A DNA stretch of 64,000 bases, from positions 6,147,001 to 6,211,000 of the forward strand of contig NZ_CP036533.1 of assembly GCF_024585265.1 (NCBI RefSeq). The letters are read 5' to 3'. This document shows positions 35,935-44,418 of this stretch, piece after piece. The notes beneath the pieces are model-generated. The model was not told the origin of the DNA, did not search any database, and saw only the letters and a list, made by a program, of their open reading frames with translations. The first letter of the stretch is position 1. Every line of letters starts with the position of its first letter. The translations under genes were made by a program, and so were the position numbers. Source of the stretch: Bradyrhizobium sp. WBAH42 (lineage in GTDB: Bacteria > Pseudomonadota > Alphaproteobacteria > Rhizobiales > Xanthobacteraceae).

Positions 35935-36396
35935 ATGGCAAAGGCGAAGAAGCTGTTCACCATCGGCTATGAGCAGACGCCGCCCAAGGCCGTGCTGGAC
36001 GAGCTGGAACAGGCCGGCGTCAAGCTCGTGGTCGACGTGCGCGCGGTGACGTCGTCGCGCCGGCCGGGCTTTTCCAAGAAGCAGCTTTCGGCGGGCCTCG
36101 ACGAGCGCGGCATCGGCTATGTCCATCTCGCCGCGCTCGGCACGCCAAAGGAAGGCCGCCTCGCCGCGCGCGGCGGTCAATACGACGTGCTCGAGAAGAT
36201 CTATTCAAAACACCTGAAGACGCCGCAGGCGAAAGAAGAGATGGACGAGCTCTCGGCGCTGGTGAAGAAGGCCGGCCCGGTGTGCCTGCTCTGCTACGAG
36301 CGCGACCACACCCACTGCCACCGCCAGATGATCGCGGAGATCATCGAGGAGCGCGACGGGGTTGCGGTGGAGAATTTGGCGGGGCGGCAGGTGTAG
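35935..36396 (+). CDS. DUF488-family protein
   Basis: 153 residues. KLFTIGYEQTPPKAVLDELE begins the protein; VVDVRAVTSSRRPGFSKKQL and the C-terminal LLCYERDHTHCHRQMIAEII with its Cys/His cluster are the family marks. The cluster resembles a metal- or nucleic-acid-binding site; function is unknown. GAGG precedes the start, and it is coupled to DUF72 upstream. A family A repeat follows immediately after the gene. Confidence 0.88.
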   Translation: MAKAKKLFTIGYEQTPPKAVLDELEQAGVKLVVDVRAVTSSRRPGFSKKQLSAGLDERGIGYVHLAALGTPKEGRLAARGGQYDVLEKIYSKHLKTPQAKEEMDELSALVKKAGPVCLLCYERDHTHCHRQMIAEIIEERDGVAVENLAGRQV

Positions 36397-36404
36397 GGGT
36401 CGCA

Positions 36405-36510
36405 GTCATTCCGGGGCGCGCCTCTTGGCGCGAACCCGGAATCCATCGAGCGCCAGAGGTGGTGGATGAATGGATTCCGGGCTCGCGACTTCGTCGCGCC
36501 CCGGAATGAC
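36405..36510. repeat. Family A palindromic repeat (double hairpin)
   Basis: 106 bases, built as at 9484: left hairpin GTCATTCCGGGGCGCG to CCCGGAATCCAT, then a 23-base spacer with GGTGGTGGATGA (inverse orientation relative to the 9484 copy), then ATGGATTCCGGG to CCCCGGAATGAC. It starts 9 bases after the DUF488 stop codon, between convergent genes. Confidence 0.92.
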
Positions 36511-36522
36511 ACGTGGGGAGGC

Positions 36523-37437
36523 TCAGCCCTCCCCCGCCAACCTAAACGTCCCCTCCATCATCGGCACGCAAGCGCCGCCGACGTGAGCGGACACGCCCTT
36601 GCCATCCTGCTTGCGCACGCGCGTCGAGAGGATGCTCGGGCGGCCCATGTCAAAACCCTGGCCTACAGTGAGCTTCAGCTCACCGTCGCGCGCGGGATCG
36701 AGGTCGGCGAACAGCGCGGCGGCGGCAACCGTGGCGCTGCCGGTGGCGGGATCCTCGACGAGACCGCTGGCACCACGCATGAACATGCGCGCCTGCCGCT
36801 CGCAAGGCGCCTCCGCCGGGGGCACGTCGCGGGTATAGAACCACACCGAGCGAGCACCTTCGCGCGGCAAGACCTTGCTGAAGGCTGCCGCATCGGGCCG
36901 GGCCCGCTTCAGCGCCTCGCGCGAATGCAGCTCCATCACCAGAAACGCGTTTCCGACGGTGACGATCTCAGGCTCGTGATTGTCGGTCTTGATGTCGTCG
37001 GCAACGAGTGAGACGCAGCTCGCAGCTTCGGCAGCCGACAGCCGCGACAGCCGCTGCAGCGGCTGCGGCGCGGTGAGCTCGGTTCTGATCACCCTGCCCC
37101 GCTCTCGCACGATCTCGACCGGGACGAGCCCGGCCTTCTCCTCGAACAGCAGGCGCGGCTTCGGCTCTTTCGCCATCGAGGCGAGCACGAAGGCGGTGCC
37201 GACATTGGGATGGCCCGCAAAGGCAATCTCCTGGACCGGCGTGAAGATGCGCACCTCCGCATCATTGGCCTTGTCGCGCGGAGGTAACACGAAGGTGGTC
37301 TCGGAATAGTTGAACTCGGTCGCAATCGCCTGCATCTGCGCGGTCGTGAGCCCGCCGGCATCGAGGACCACGGCAAGCTGGTTGCCGCCGAAGGCGCGGT
37401 CGGTGAACACGTCGACGGTGATGTAGCGGCGCTGCAT
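36523..37437 (-). CDS. PhzF-family isomerase/epimerase-like protein
   Basis: 304 residues from the ATG at 37437 ([20 protein letters not shown]). The PhzF fold marks are [31 protein letters not shown] with its conserved Glu, [17 protein letters not shown], and a C-terminal [17 protein letters not shown]. Family members are isomerases of unsaturated acids, as in phenazine synthesis, but most are uncharacterised. No phenazine genes are nearby. It is a single gene. Confidence 0.9.
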   Translation of the reverse strand: MQRRYITVDVFTDRAFGGNQLAVVLDAGGLTTAQMQAIATEFNYSETTFVLPPRDKANDAEVRIFTPVQEIAFAGHPNVGTAFVLASMAKEPKPRLLFEEKAGLVPVEIVRERGRVIRTELTAPQPLQRLSRLSAAEAASCVSLVADDIKTDNHEPEIVTVGNAFLVMELHSREALKRARPDAAAFSKVLPREGARSVWFYTRDVPPAEAPCERQARMFMRGASGLVEDPATGSATVAAAALFADLDPARDGELKLTVGQGFDMGRPSILSTRVRKQDGKGVSAHVGGACVPMMEGTFRLAGEG

Positions 37438-37588
37438 CGTCACTTCCCCATGCAAGTCGCGGCCACGACCGGCCGCATCGCGCGGCACTCTACAAGCCGA
37501 CAACATCGCTCGTCATGCCCCAAAATTGAGTGCAATCGGAGCAATCGCTTGGATGAAAGAGAACTGCGCACACCGATTTGTGAGCGCG

Positions 37589-38896
37589 CTACCCCAGCTG
37601 ATACACGGGTACTTTCTCGTCATAGCCGCGCACTTCAACCTCGCCGAGCGCGACGGCATCGTTGCCGTCATCGCCCAGCGCCTCGCGCACGGATGCGGAG
37701 ATCAGAAGCTGCGAGCCGAACTCCTTGTTCAGCGCCTCGAGCCGCGAGGCGAAGTTCACGGTGTCGCCGATGACGGTGTATTCCTTGCGCCGGGGCGAGC
37801 CGATATTGCCGGCGACGACCTCGCCGAAATGGATGCCGATCCCGATCCGCAGCGGCCAGCTGCTCTCCGCGTTGATGCGATCCATCGCCCGCAGCATCTC
37901 GCGGCCGGCGGCGACCGCGCGGTGCGCGGCGTCGGATGCTTCCAGCGGCGCGCCGAACAGCGCGAGAAAGCCGTCACCCAGGAACTTGTTCACGATGCCG
38001 CCCTCGCGGTCGAGAATGTCGACCAGCACGGCGAAGGCGCCGTCGAGCCGGTCGACCACCTCCTGTGGCGTACGCGACTGCGCACCGGTCGTGAAGCCGC
38101 GGAAATCGACGAACATCACCGCGACGCGGCGGACATCGCCGCCGGTGCGCGGCCCCGCCGTCATCAGCCGCTCCACCACCTGCGGCGACACGTGCTGGCC
38201 GAACAGATTGGTGACGCGGTCGCGCGCGGTGGCGGCCGCGATGCTCGCGGCGAACTGCCGCCGCAATTGCGCGCCGACGGCGCCCGCGAGCACGCCGCAG
38301 ATCAGGATGATGGTGCTGCGGACGGCGTGAAAATAGAGCTGGGGCTCGCCGACGCTGCTCGAGGGATCGTAGACCAGTGCGACCGCGAACAGCTCGGCAG
38401 CAGCGACGAAGCCGGTGAAGGTCGAGAGCCAGAAATCGAGCCGCAGCGTCGAGAGGATGACGAAAATGAAATACATCAGCGGCACGGCGAAGCCGAGGGC
38501 CTGGGTCGCGCCCATGGTCCGGATCTGCAGGATCAGGATCACGGTCGGCAGCGATGTCTCGATCAGCGTGCCGATATAGCGCCTGGCCACCGGCACGTCG
38601 CGATCGAGGCGGAGGTTCTTCCTGATCTGGGTATGGACCCAGACCTCGAACAAAATGAAGCCGACGAGCAGGCCGTAGACTTCGGCGAGCCCTTCGGTGC
38701 CGCGCCAGACCCGGTTCACCACGGCGGGATCGACCAAATAGACCGCGGTGAGGAACAGCGTCATGACGCAGCCGGTCGCGATCAATGCCCGCACCCGCAA
38801 CAGCTCGGTGCGCAGCACCTCCCGCGTCAGCTCGCGCTCGAAGTCCTCCGACAAGGCGGCATGCTGCCGCGCCTTCCTGCTCGCAAACTTGGCCAT
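37589..38896 (-). CDS. Membrane-anchored class III adenylate/guanylate cyclase
   Basis: 435 residues from the ATG at 38896 (MAKFASRKARQHAALSED). About six hydrophobic segments (50-230) precede a cyclase catalytic domain: VAVMFVDFRGFTTGAQS with the metal Asp, IVNKFLGDGFLALFGAP and EYTVIGDTVNFASRLEAL. No CHASE2 or other periplasmic sensor domain is seen. It lies 29 bases after the ABC permease gene and may be read with the exporter operon, which would be unusual. Confidence 0.9.
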   Translation of the reverse strand: MAKFASRKARQHAALSEDFERELTREVLRTELLRVRALIATGCVMTLFLTAVYLVDPAVVNRVWRGTEGLAEVYGLLVGFILFEVWVHTQIRKNLRLDRDVPVARRYIGTLIETSLPTVILILQIRTMGATQALGFAVPLMYFIFVILSTLRLDFWLSTFTGFVAAAELFAVALVYDPSSSVGEPQLYFHAVRSTIILICGVLAGAVGAQLRRQFAASIAAATARDRVTNLFGQHVSPQVVERLMTAGPRTGGDVRRVAVMFVDFRGFTTGAQSRTPQEVVDRLDGAFAVLVDILDREGGIVNKFLGDGFLALFGAPLEASDAAHRAVAAGREMLRAMDRINAESSWPLRIGIGIHFGEVVAGNIGSPRRKEYTVIGDTVNFASRLEALNKEFGSQLLISASVREALGDDGNDAVALGEVEVRGYDEKVPVYQLG

Positions 38897-38925
38897 TCCG
38901 CCCCTCGATTCCGGGGTATTGTGCC

Positions 38926-40089
38926 TCAATCCAGCGTACGGCGGAAGCGCGTCACGGCGACGGTCATGGCGAGCAGCATCAGGGCCGCCAGCGCCAGCGC
39001 GTCGAAATGCAAATTCTGCATGGTCGCGCCCTTCAGCATGATGGCGCGGACGATTCGCAAATAATGGGTCAACGGCAAGGCCTCGCCCAGATATTGCGCC
39101 CAGGCCGGCATACCTGCGAACGGGAACATGAAGCCGGAGAGCAGAATGCTCGGCAGGAAGAACATCATCGACATCTGCATGGCCTGGAGCTGGTTCTGCA
39201 CCAATGTCGAGATGGTGTAGCCGATCGACAGATTGGTGGTGATGAACAGCGTCGAGAGCAGCGCCAGCAGAACGAGATTGCCGAGCACGGGTACGCCGAA
39301 CAGGCCGACGCCGATGCCGATGATCAGGAAGGCCTGGACGAAGCCGACCAGCACGTAAGGGATGATCTTGCCGAACATCACCTCGACCGGCTTGATCGGC
39401 ATCGACAACAGGCTCTCCATGGTGCCGCGCTCGACCTCGCGCGTCACCGACAGCGCGGTGAAGATCAGCATGGTCATGGTCAGGATGGTGCCGACGAGGC
39501 CCGGCACGATGTTGAGGCTGGAGCTAGCTGCCGGGTTGTAGCGGGCATGGGCGCGGATCTCGAACGGCATCTCCGGGGGATCGCCGATATAGAGGTCGTG
39601 CTTGAGCGCGGTCTGCACGACCATGCCGAGCGAGCCGATCGCCGAGCTCGCCGCGATCGGATCGGTGGCGTCGGCCGCAACCAGCAGCGCCGGCCTGTCG
39701 CCGCGCCGCACCGCCCGCTCGAAGCCGCGCGGGATCTCGACGCCGAACAGCACCTTGCCGGATTTCAGGAGATTGTCGAAATCATCGACGTCGTGCACCT
39801 CATAGAGGAAGCGGAAATAGGCGGTGTTCTCCAGCGCCTTCAGGATCGAGCGGGCGAGATCGGAATCCTCCTGGAGCAGCACCGCGCTCGGCAGATGGTG
39901 CGGCGTGGTGTTGATGGCATAGCCGAACAGCAAGAGCTGCATCACCGGCAGCATCACGATCATCGCGAACGAGACGCGGTCGCGCCTCAGCTGGATGAAC
40001 TCCTTGATCAGCATCGCGTAGGAGCGCCGCAAAAAGCCGAAGCGCTCGCGGATTTCGCGCCGTGGTGCAGGATGGTCGACTGCGCTCAT
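38926..40089 (-). CDS. ABC-2 type exporter permease
   Basis: 387 residues. One N-terminal membrane segment, a large periplasmic loop (about 50-180) and a cluster of five to six C-terminal membrane segments starting near VPGLVGTILTMTMLIFTAL are typical of YhhJ/YbhS-like ABC-2 permeases; EREVERGTME-like sequence (TREVERGTMESLLSMPIKPV) is the conserved coupling helix. It overlaps the ATPase gene by four bases. It likely exports a drug, cation or lipid-like compound with the HlyD protein. Confidence 0.9.
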   Translation of the reverse strand: MSAVDHPAPRREIRERFGFLRRSYAMLIKEFIQLRRDRVSFAMIVMLPVMQLLLFGYAINTTPHHLPSAVLLQEDSDLARSILKALENTAYFRFLYEVHDVDDFDNLLKSGKVLFGVEIPRGFERAVRRGDRPALLVAADATDPIAASSAIGSLGMVVQTALKHDLYIGDPPEMPFEIRAHARYNPAASSSLNIVPGLVGTILTMTMLIFTALSVTREVERGTMESLLSMPIKPVEVMFGKIIPYVLVGFVQAFLIIGIGVGLFGVPVLGNLVLLALLSTLFITTNLSIGYTISTLVQNQLQAMQMSMMFFLPSILLSGFMFPFAGMPAWAQYLGEALPLTHYLRIVRAIMLKGATMQNLHFDALALAALMLLAMTVAVTRFRRTLD

Positions 40090-41018
40090 TGGAAATTATC
40101 CTTGGAGCGCCCCATCAGCTCAATGAACACGTCTTCGAGTGAGGGCTGCGACTTCTGCCAGTGCAGTCCGCTTTTCTCGCGCCAGGGCGCGATACTGGCT
40201 TCGAGCGCCGGGACGTCGCGACCGGACACATGCAGCGAGGTGCCGAACGGCGCCACCATGTCGATGCCGGGCTTCCCCGTGAGTGCGCTGCCGAGCTCGT
40301 TCAGGTCTTCGCCCGTGACGGTGTAGGTCGTCAGCGCCGATTTCGCGATCACCTCCTCCACCGTGCCGTGCGCCAGCAGATAGCCATAGGCGATGTAAGC
40401 GATCTCGTGGCAGCGCTCGGCCTCGTCCATGTAATGGGTCGAGACCAGCACGGTGAGGCCCTCGGCGGCGAGGGCGTGGATCTCGTTCCAGAAATCGCGC
40501 CGCGCCTTGGGGTCGACGCCGGCCGTCGGTTCGTCCAGCAGCAACAATTGTGGATTGGGCAGCGTGCAGGCCCCCAGCGCCAGCCGCTGCTTCCAGCCGC
40601 CGGAGAGCTCGCCGGCGAGCTGCTCCTCGCGCCCCGAGAGCCCGAGCCGCTTGATCATGTCGCGCGCGGCGCCGCGCGCGTCGGTGAGGCCATAGAGCCG
40701 CGCGACGAATTCGAGGTTCTCGCGCACCGAGAGGTCCTGGTACAGGCTGAAGCGTTGCGTCATGTAGCCGACCTGGCGCTTGATCTTCTCGGCATCGCGG
40801 CGGATGTCGTAGCCGAGGCAGGTGCCCTCGCCGCTATCCGGCGTGAGCAGGCCGCAGAGAATGCGGATGGTCGTGGTCTTGCCCGAGCCGTTGGGACCGA
40901 GGAAGCCGTAGATCGAGCCGCGCTTCACCTGCATCGACAGATCGTGCACGACCTCGCGGCCGCCGAATGATTTCGTCAGGCCTTTGACGTCGATGGCGAT
41001 GCCGTTGCCGTTGCTCAT
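40086..41018 (-). CDS. ABC exporter ATP-binding protein
   Basis: 310 residues. Walker A GPNGSGKTTTIRIL at about 40-53, Q loop GYMTQRFSLYQDL, signature LAGELSGGWKQRLALGACTL, Walker B PQLLLLDEPTAGVDP and H-loop STHYMDEAERC are intact. A DrrA-like C-terminal extension of about 90 residues follows. It powers the exporter at the inner membrane. It overlaps the HlyD gene upstream and the permease gene downstream by four bases each, giving translational coupling. Confidence 0.93.
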   Translation of the reverse strand: MSNGNGIAIDVKGLTKSFGGREVVHDLSMQVKRGSIYGFLGPNGSGKTTTIRILCGLLTPDSGEGTCLGYDIRRDAEKIKRQVGYMTQRFSLYQDLSVRENLEFVARLYGLTDARGAARDMIKRLGLSGREEQLAGELSGGWKQRLALGACTLPNPQLLLLDEPTAGVDPKARRDFWNEIHALAAEGLTVLVSTHYMDEAERCHEIAYIAYGYLLAHGTVEEVIAKSALTTYTVTGEDLNELGSALTGKPGIDMVAPFGTSLHVSGRDVPALEASIAPWREKSGLHWQKSQPSLEDVFIELMGRSKDNFQ

Positions 41019-41803
41019 CGCTTGTCCGCCACCGGGGTCTTCGGATTAAGGTAGATGTCGATCGGCTGTCCGACGCGCAAGGCATCGGGCCGCGAGGGTC
41101 GCGCCTGGATCAGATAGACCAGCTTGTTGCGCTCCTCGAGGCTGTAGATGACGGGCGGCGTGTATTCGGCCGAGGTCGCGATGAAGTAGATCTTCGCGGT
41201 GAGATCGGCGGCGCAATTGTCGCAGGACACGCGCACCGTGTCGCCGATCGCGAGCTTCGGCAACTCGGTCTCCGGCACGAAGAAGCGCAGCTTCATGTTG
41301 CCGGGCGGCATGATCGAGAGCACCGGCCGCTGCGCCGCCACCATCTCGCCTTCGCGGAAATAGATCTGCTGGATGGTGCCGGCGACGGGCGCGAAGCCCT
41401 TGCGCCTCGCCATCCGCGTCTCCGAGGTCGCCACCCGCGCCTCCGCGACGCGCAGGGCGGACACGGCGGAATCGAGATTGGCCTGCGTGCCGGAGCCGGT
41501 CTTGTTCAGCGAAGCCGCACGGTCATAGGTCTGCTGCGCGTTCGCGAGCGTCGCCTTCTGCTGGTTGAGGTCGGCAAGCTGAAGATCGTCATCGACGGAA
41601 TAGAGATGATCGCCGACCTTGACCTCGTCGCCCTCGCGGACGTTGAGCTTGGTGACCCGCCCGGCTTCGTCCGGGCTGACGAAGATCATGTCGGCCTCGA
41701 CCCAGCCCTGGAAGCCGGGATCGCGCTTCTCCTTGCACCCGGCAAGCCCGGTTGCGAGCACAGCGAGCAATGCCAGAACAGAAATTGTTTGCGACGACTT
41801 CAT
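41015..41803 (-). CDS. HlyD-family membrane fusion lipoprotein
   Basis: 262 residues. The signal peptide ends in a lipobox LATGLAGC, so Cys 22 may be lipidated. The biotinyl-lipoyl-like halves are visible in DEAGRVTKLNVREGDEVKVG and GFAPVAGTIQQIYFREGE, separated by a coiled-coil hairpin (DLNQQKATLANAQQTYDRAA). It is the periplasmic adaptor of the exporter. A C-x2-C pair (SCDNCAAD) in the beta domain is uncommon for the family and might bind metal or form a disulfide. It overlaps TetR upstream by four bases. Confidence 0.9.
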   Translation of the reverse strand: MKSSQTISVLALLAVLATGLAGCKEKRDPGFQGWVEADMIFVSPDEAGRVTKLNVREGDEVKVGDHLYSVDDDLQLADLNQQKATLANAQQTYDRAASLNKTGSGTQANLDSAVSALRVAEARVATSETRMARRKGFAPVAGTIQQIYFREGEMVAAQRPVLSIMPPGNMKLRFFVPETELPKLAIGDTVRVSCDNCAADLTAKIYFIATSAEYTPPVIYSLEERNKLVYLIQARPSRPDALRVGQPIDIYLNPKTPVADKR

Positions 41804-42492
41804 GTCGTCCTCCGTTCGCCAAAAATCAAATCGAGATGAACTCGCAGCATCTCCTGCGCGTCGAGCGGCGCATGCCGCGCAAACAGGCTCTGCCAGATCA
41901 CGGCGATCATCGCGGGCGCGACCAGAATCTGCGGATAGCGCGCGAGGTCCTTCTGCCGGATCTCGCCGCGGGCGATGCCGAGCTCGATCAGCGCGCGCAT
42001 CGCGGCGACCCCGCGCGAGACCACCTCGCGGTAGTAGAAGTCGGCGACCGACGGAAAGCGCGGCCCCTCCGCCACGATCAGGCGCACCAGATCGCCGCGC
42101 CTGGTGCCGATCACCTCCTTCAGGAAGTTGCCGGCGAACGTCTCGACGAGGTCGCGCACCGAGCCCGCCGGCGGCGGCAGCGTGGTCAGCCGTGCGACCA
42201 CGGGAACGATGACGATGCGCACCAGCTCCTCGAACATCGATTCCTTGTCCTTGAAGTGCAGGTAGATCGTGCCCTTGGCGACGCCGGCGCGCTTGGCGAT
42301 GTCGTCGAGCCTGGTCGCGGCAAAGCCGCGCGCAATGAACTCCTCCATCGCCGCCTCGACGATCGCCGCACGCCGCTCCGCCGCCCGCGTGGTGCGGTTC
42401 GAGGCAGGTGCTGCATCGGGGCCTGCAGACGCAGGGCCGTTCGCGTGGGGGGCCGGAGAGCGCACAGCGGCTTTGGTCGGCTTCTTCGTCAT
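41800..42492 (-). CDS. TetR-family repressor of the exporter operon
   Basis: 230 residues. A basic, Ala/Pro-rich leader of about 38 residues is followed by a TetR helix-turn-helix (RRAAIVEAAMEEFIARGFAA, TRLDDIAKRAGVAKGTIYLH) and a helical ligand domain. It is the first gene of a four-gene unit with four-base overlaps. Its start lies 8 bases from the palindromic operator at 42501, so it should repress its own operon until it binds a ligand, probably the exported compound. Confidence 0.93.
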   Translation of the reverse strand: MTKKPTKAAVRSPAPHANGPASAGPDAAPASNRTTRAAERRAAIVEAAMEEFIARGFAATRLDDIAKRAGVAKGTIYLHFKDKESMFEELVRIVIVPVVARLTTLPPPAGSVRDLVETFAGNFLKEVIGTRRGDLVRLIVAEGPRFPSVADFYYREVVSRGVAAMRALIELGIARGEIRQKDLARYPQILVAPAMIAVIWQSLFARHAPLDAQEMLRVHLDLIFGERRTT

Positions 42493-42500
42493 TTGAAATT

Positions 42501-42522
42501 TATGACTGACTAGTCAGTCATA
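42501..42522. promoter_or_regulatory. Perfect 22-base palindromic operator of the TetR operon
   Basis: TATGACTGAC followed by TAGTCAGTCATA is fully symmetrical. TGACTGAC/GTCAGTCA arms are typical of TetR-family operators (compare AcrR/BetI-like sites), and it stands directly before the tetR start. Confidence 0.85.
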
Positions 42523-42558
42523 GTCAAGATCACAAAGAACAAGCCATTCCAGCAAACA

Positions 42559-42594
42559 AATTAGTGTTGACTAATGCATTAGCATTCGCTAATT
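42559..42594. promoter_or_regulatory. 36-base dyad, candidate ArsR operator
   Basis: AATTAG, six bases, CTAATGCATTAG, six bases, CTAATT. The inner 12 bases and outer 6+6 are perfectly symmetrical about 42576.5. It ends seven bases before the ArsR gene, where the repressor would block its own promoter. Confidence 0.75.
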
Positions 42595-42601
42595 CGATTT
42601 C

Positions 42602-42937
42602 ATGATCGAAGCCGCCCCAAACCCCGTCACCACCGTGATGCGCGCCCTTGCCGATCCGACCCGCCGCGCCGTGTTCGAGCGCGTGTTCGACAGCAAGGAG
42701 ATCAGCGTCGCCGAGCTGACGCGCGGCAGCGGCGTGACCCAGGGCGCGATCTCGCAGCACCTGAAGTCGCTGAAGCAGGCCGGCCTCGTCGCCGAGCGCG
42801 CCGAGGGCCGCAACGTCTATTACCGCGCTGCGCCGCAAGGACTCGAGCCGCTGGTCACCTGGATGGACCATTACGGCGTCTTCTGGCGCGAGCGTTTCCA
42901 GAACCTGCGTGACCTCTTGAAGGAGATCGACCCGTGA
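42602..42937 (+). CDS. ArsR-family transcriptional regulator
   Basis: 111 residues. A winged helix of the SdpR/ArsR group: VMRALADPTRRAVFERVF, then the recognition helix region VAELTRGSGVTQGAISQHLK, and the wing GRNVYYRAAPQGLEPL. No metal-type ELCVCDL motif is present, so it is of the non-metal class. It overlaps the SRPBCC gene by four bases, a widespread ArsR/AHSA1 pair. The operator at 42559 suggests self-repression. Confidence 0.93.
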   Translation: MIEAAPNPVTTVMRALADPTRRAVFERVFDSKEISVAELTRGSGVTQGAISQHLKSLKQAGLVAERAEGRNVYYRAAPQGLEPLVTWMDHYGVFWRERFQNLRDLLKEIDP

Positions 42938-43395
42938 GTGCTGCCGCGTTGAAAGCCGACACAAGAGACATCGTCATCGACGAGGTCTTCCCTCACACAG
43001 CCGAGACGATCTGGAAGGCGCTGACCAGCGCGCAGCTGATCGGGCGCTGGCTGATGCAGCCGACCGGCTTTGAAGCCGTCGAAGGCAAGGCCTTCACCTT
43101 CCAGACCACCCCGGGCGGCAATTGGGACGGCGTGATCCATTGCCGGGTTCTGGAGGTCGTGGCTTTCAGGCGCCTCGTCTACGCCTGGAAGGGCGGCGAC
43201 GAGCGCAACACCGGCTATGGCGCACCGCTCGACACCGTCGTGACCTGGTCCCTCACCCCGGTCGAAGCCGGCACGCGGATCCGCCTCGTCCATGCGGGCT
43301 TCGTCCTGCCCAGGAACGAGTCGGCCTACACGGTGATGAGCGGCGGCTGGAAGAAGGTCGTTCGCAAGCTCGATGAGATCAGCGGCGAAGGCTGA
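42934..43395 (+). CDS. SRPBCC (AHSA1-type) protein
   Basis: 153 residues from the GTG at 42934, which overlaps the ArsR stop. The SRPBCC/AHSA1 fold is shown by VFPHTAETIWKALTSAQLIG, RWLMQPTGFEAVEGKAFTF, and SGGWKKVVRKLDEI at the end. These small proteins form a hydrophobic ligand pocket. Partner ArsR proteins often sense stress. The GFA gene follows after 15 bases and may belong to the unit. Confidence 0.9.
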   Translation: MSAAALKADTRDIVIDEVFPHTAETIWKALTSAQLIGRWLMQPTGFEAVEGKAFTFQTTPGGNWDGVIHCRVLEVVAFRRLVYAWKGGDERNTGYGAPLDTVVTWSLTPVEAGTRIRLVHAGFVLPRNESAYTVMSGGWKKVVRKLDEISGEG

Positions 43396-43410
43396 GTGGG
43401 AGATATCGCG

Positions 43411-43824
43411 ATGGAAAAGCCCTATACCGGCGGCTGCGCCTGCGGCGCGATCCGCTATTCGATCGAAGGGGAGCCCCTCTTCAGCAATCACTGCCAGTGC
43501 CGGGACTGCCAGCGGGAAAGCGGCAGCGGCCATGGCTCCTACGCGACCTTCGCGCGCGCCGGTGTCACGCTGACGGGCGATGCCAGGCACTGGGACATGG
43601 TCGCCGACAGCGGCAAGGTGAAGACGCGCGGCTTCTGCACACAATGCGGCGTAGCCGTCTACATGACCTTCGCCGCGCAGCCCGATGTCTTCACCATCCG
43701 CGCGGCAAGCCTCGACGAGCCCGCCCGCTACAAGCCGCAGGCGGTGACCTTCGCCGCGCGCGGCCATGAGTGGGACCCTCTCGACGCCGGCCTGATGAAA
43801 TTCGAGGGCATGCCGCCGGGGTGA
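43411..43824 (+). CDS. GFA-family zinc-binding protein
   Basis: 137 residues from the ATG at 43411; a GTG at 43396 is in frame. The cysteine pattern of the glutathione-dependent formaldehyde-activating family is complete: GGCACGAIRYSI, NHCQCRDCQRESGS, then GFCTQCGVAVYM, enough for two zinc sites. Most members are of unknown role; a few form S-hydroxymethylglutathione. It follows the ArsR/SRPBCC pair. Confidence 0.9.
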   Translation: MEKPYTGGCACGAIRYSIEGEPLFSNHCQCRDCQRESGSGHGSYATFARAGVTLTGDARHWDMVADSGKVKTRGFCTQCGVAVYMTFAAQPDVFTIRAASLDEPARYKPQAVTFAARGHEWDPLDAGLMKFEGMPPG

Positions 43825-43835
43825 GCACGCACTCC

Positions 43836-43919
43836 GTCATTGCGAGGAGCGAAGCGACGAAGCAATCCAGAAAACCTGCGCCAAACGATTCTGGATTGCT
43901 TCGCTGCGCTCGCAATGAC
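43836..43919. repeat. Family B palindromic repeat
   Basis: GTCATTGCGAGGAGCGAAGC on the left and GCTGCGCTCGCAATGAC on the right with GCAATCCAG/CTGGATTGC inside. It is located between the convergent GFA and DUF2000 genes. Confidence 0.92.
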
Positions 43920-43942
43920 GATGGAACTTTTGAGCGGTGCGA

Positions 43943-44353
43943 CTAACTATGGAACTTCAGGCCATCGACGATCTTGTCGATCACCTTGCGCTCGGCGCGC
44001 ATGGCGATGCCGACGAGATTGAGATCCGTGCGTGCAACCGCCCTCACCGCCTCGCGGTTGGCGGCGTCGTGCGTGGTCTTGAACATGTCCTCGGTGTAGA
44101 CCGCCACCTTGACGTTGCGGGTGAGCGCGCGGTCCAGCGCGCGCGACAATGCAGGACCATCGGCGCCGTAGATCAGAATCGGCTGGCCGATCAGCGCATG
44201 ATACTTGGTGCCCGAGGCGTCCTCATAGGCTTCGCCGATGCATTCCGGAAAGGCTGCGGCGATGCCGCTGGTGAGGAAGGACGCGACGTTGAGCTTCTGC
44301 CAGGCTTGAAGATCGGTGCGGATCACGACGGCGATCTTGGTGTCGAACTGCAT
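43943..44353 (-). CDS. DUF2000-family protein
   Basis: 136 residues. MQFDTKIAVVIRTDLQAWQK, LNVASFLTSG and the C-terminal RTDLNLVGIAMRAERKVIDK fit DUF2000, a small alpha/beta family without known function. No signal peptide. It is followed on the same strand, 23 bases past its end on the map, by a repeat; no operon partner is evident apart from the upstream DUF4189-like gene. Confidence 0.82.
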   Translation of the reverse strand: MQFDTKIAVVIRTDLQAWQKLNVASFLTSGIAAAFPECIGEAYEDASGTKYHALIGQPILIYGADGPALSRALDRALTRNVKVAVYTEDMFKTTHDAANREAVRAVARTDLNLVGIAMRAERKVIDKIVDGLKFHS

Positions 44354-44418
44354 ATGGGCCTTCCACTGTCATTCGCGAGGCGATGCTACGCAACGCCCCA
44401 TCACGACAGCAAGAGGAA

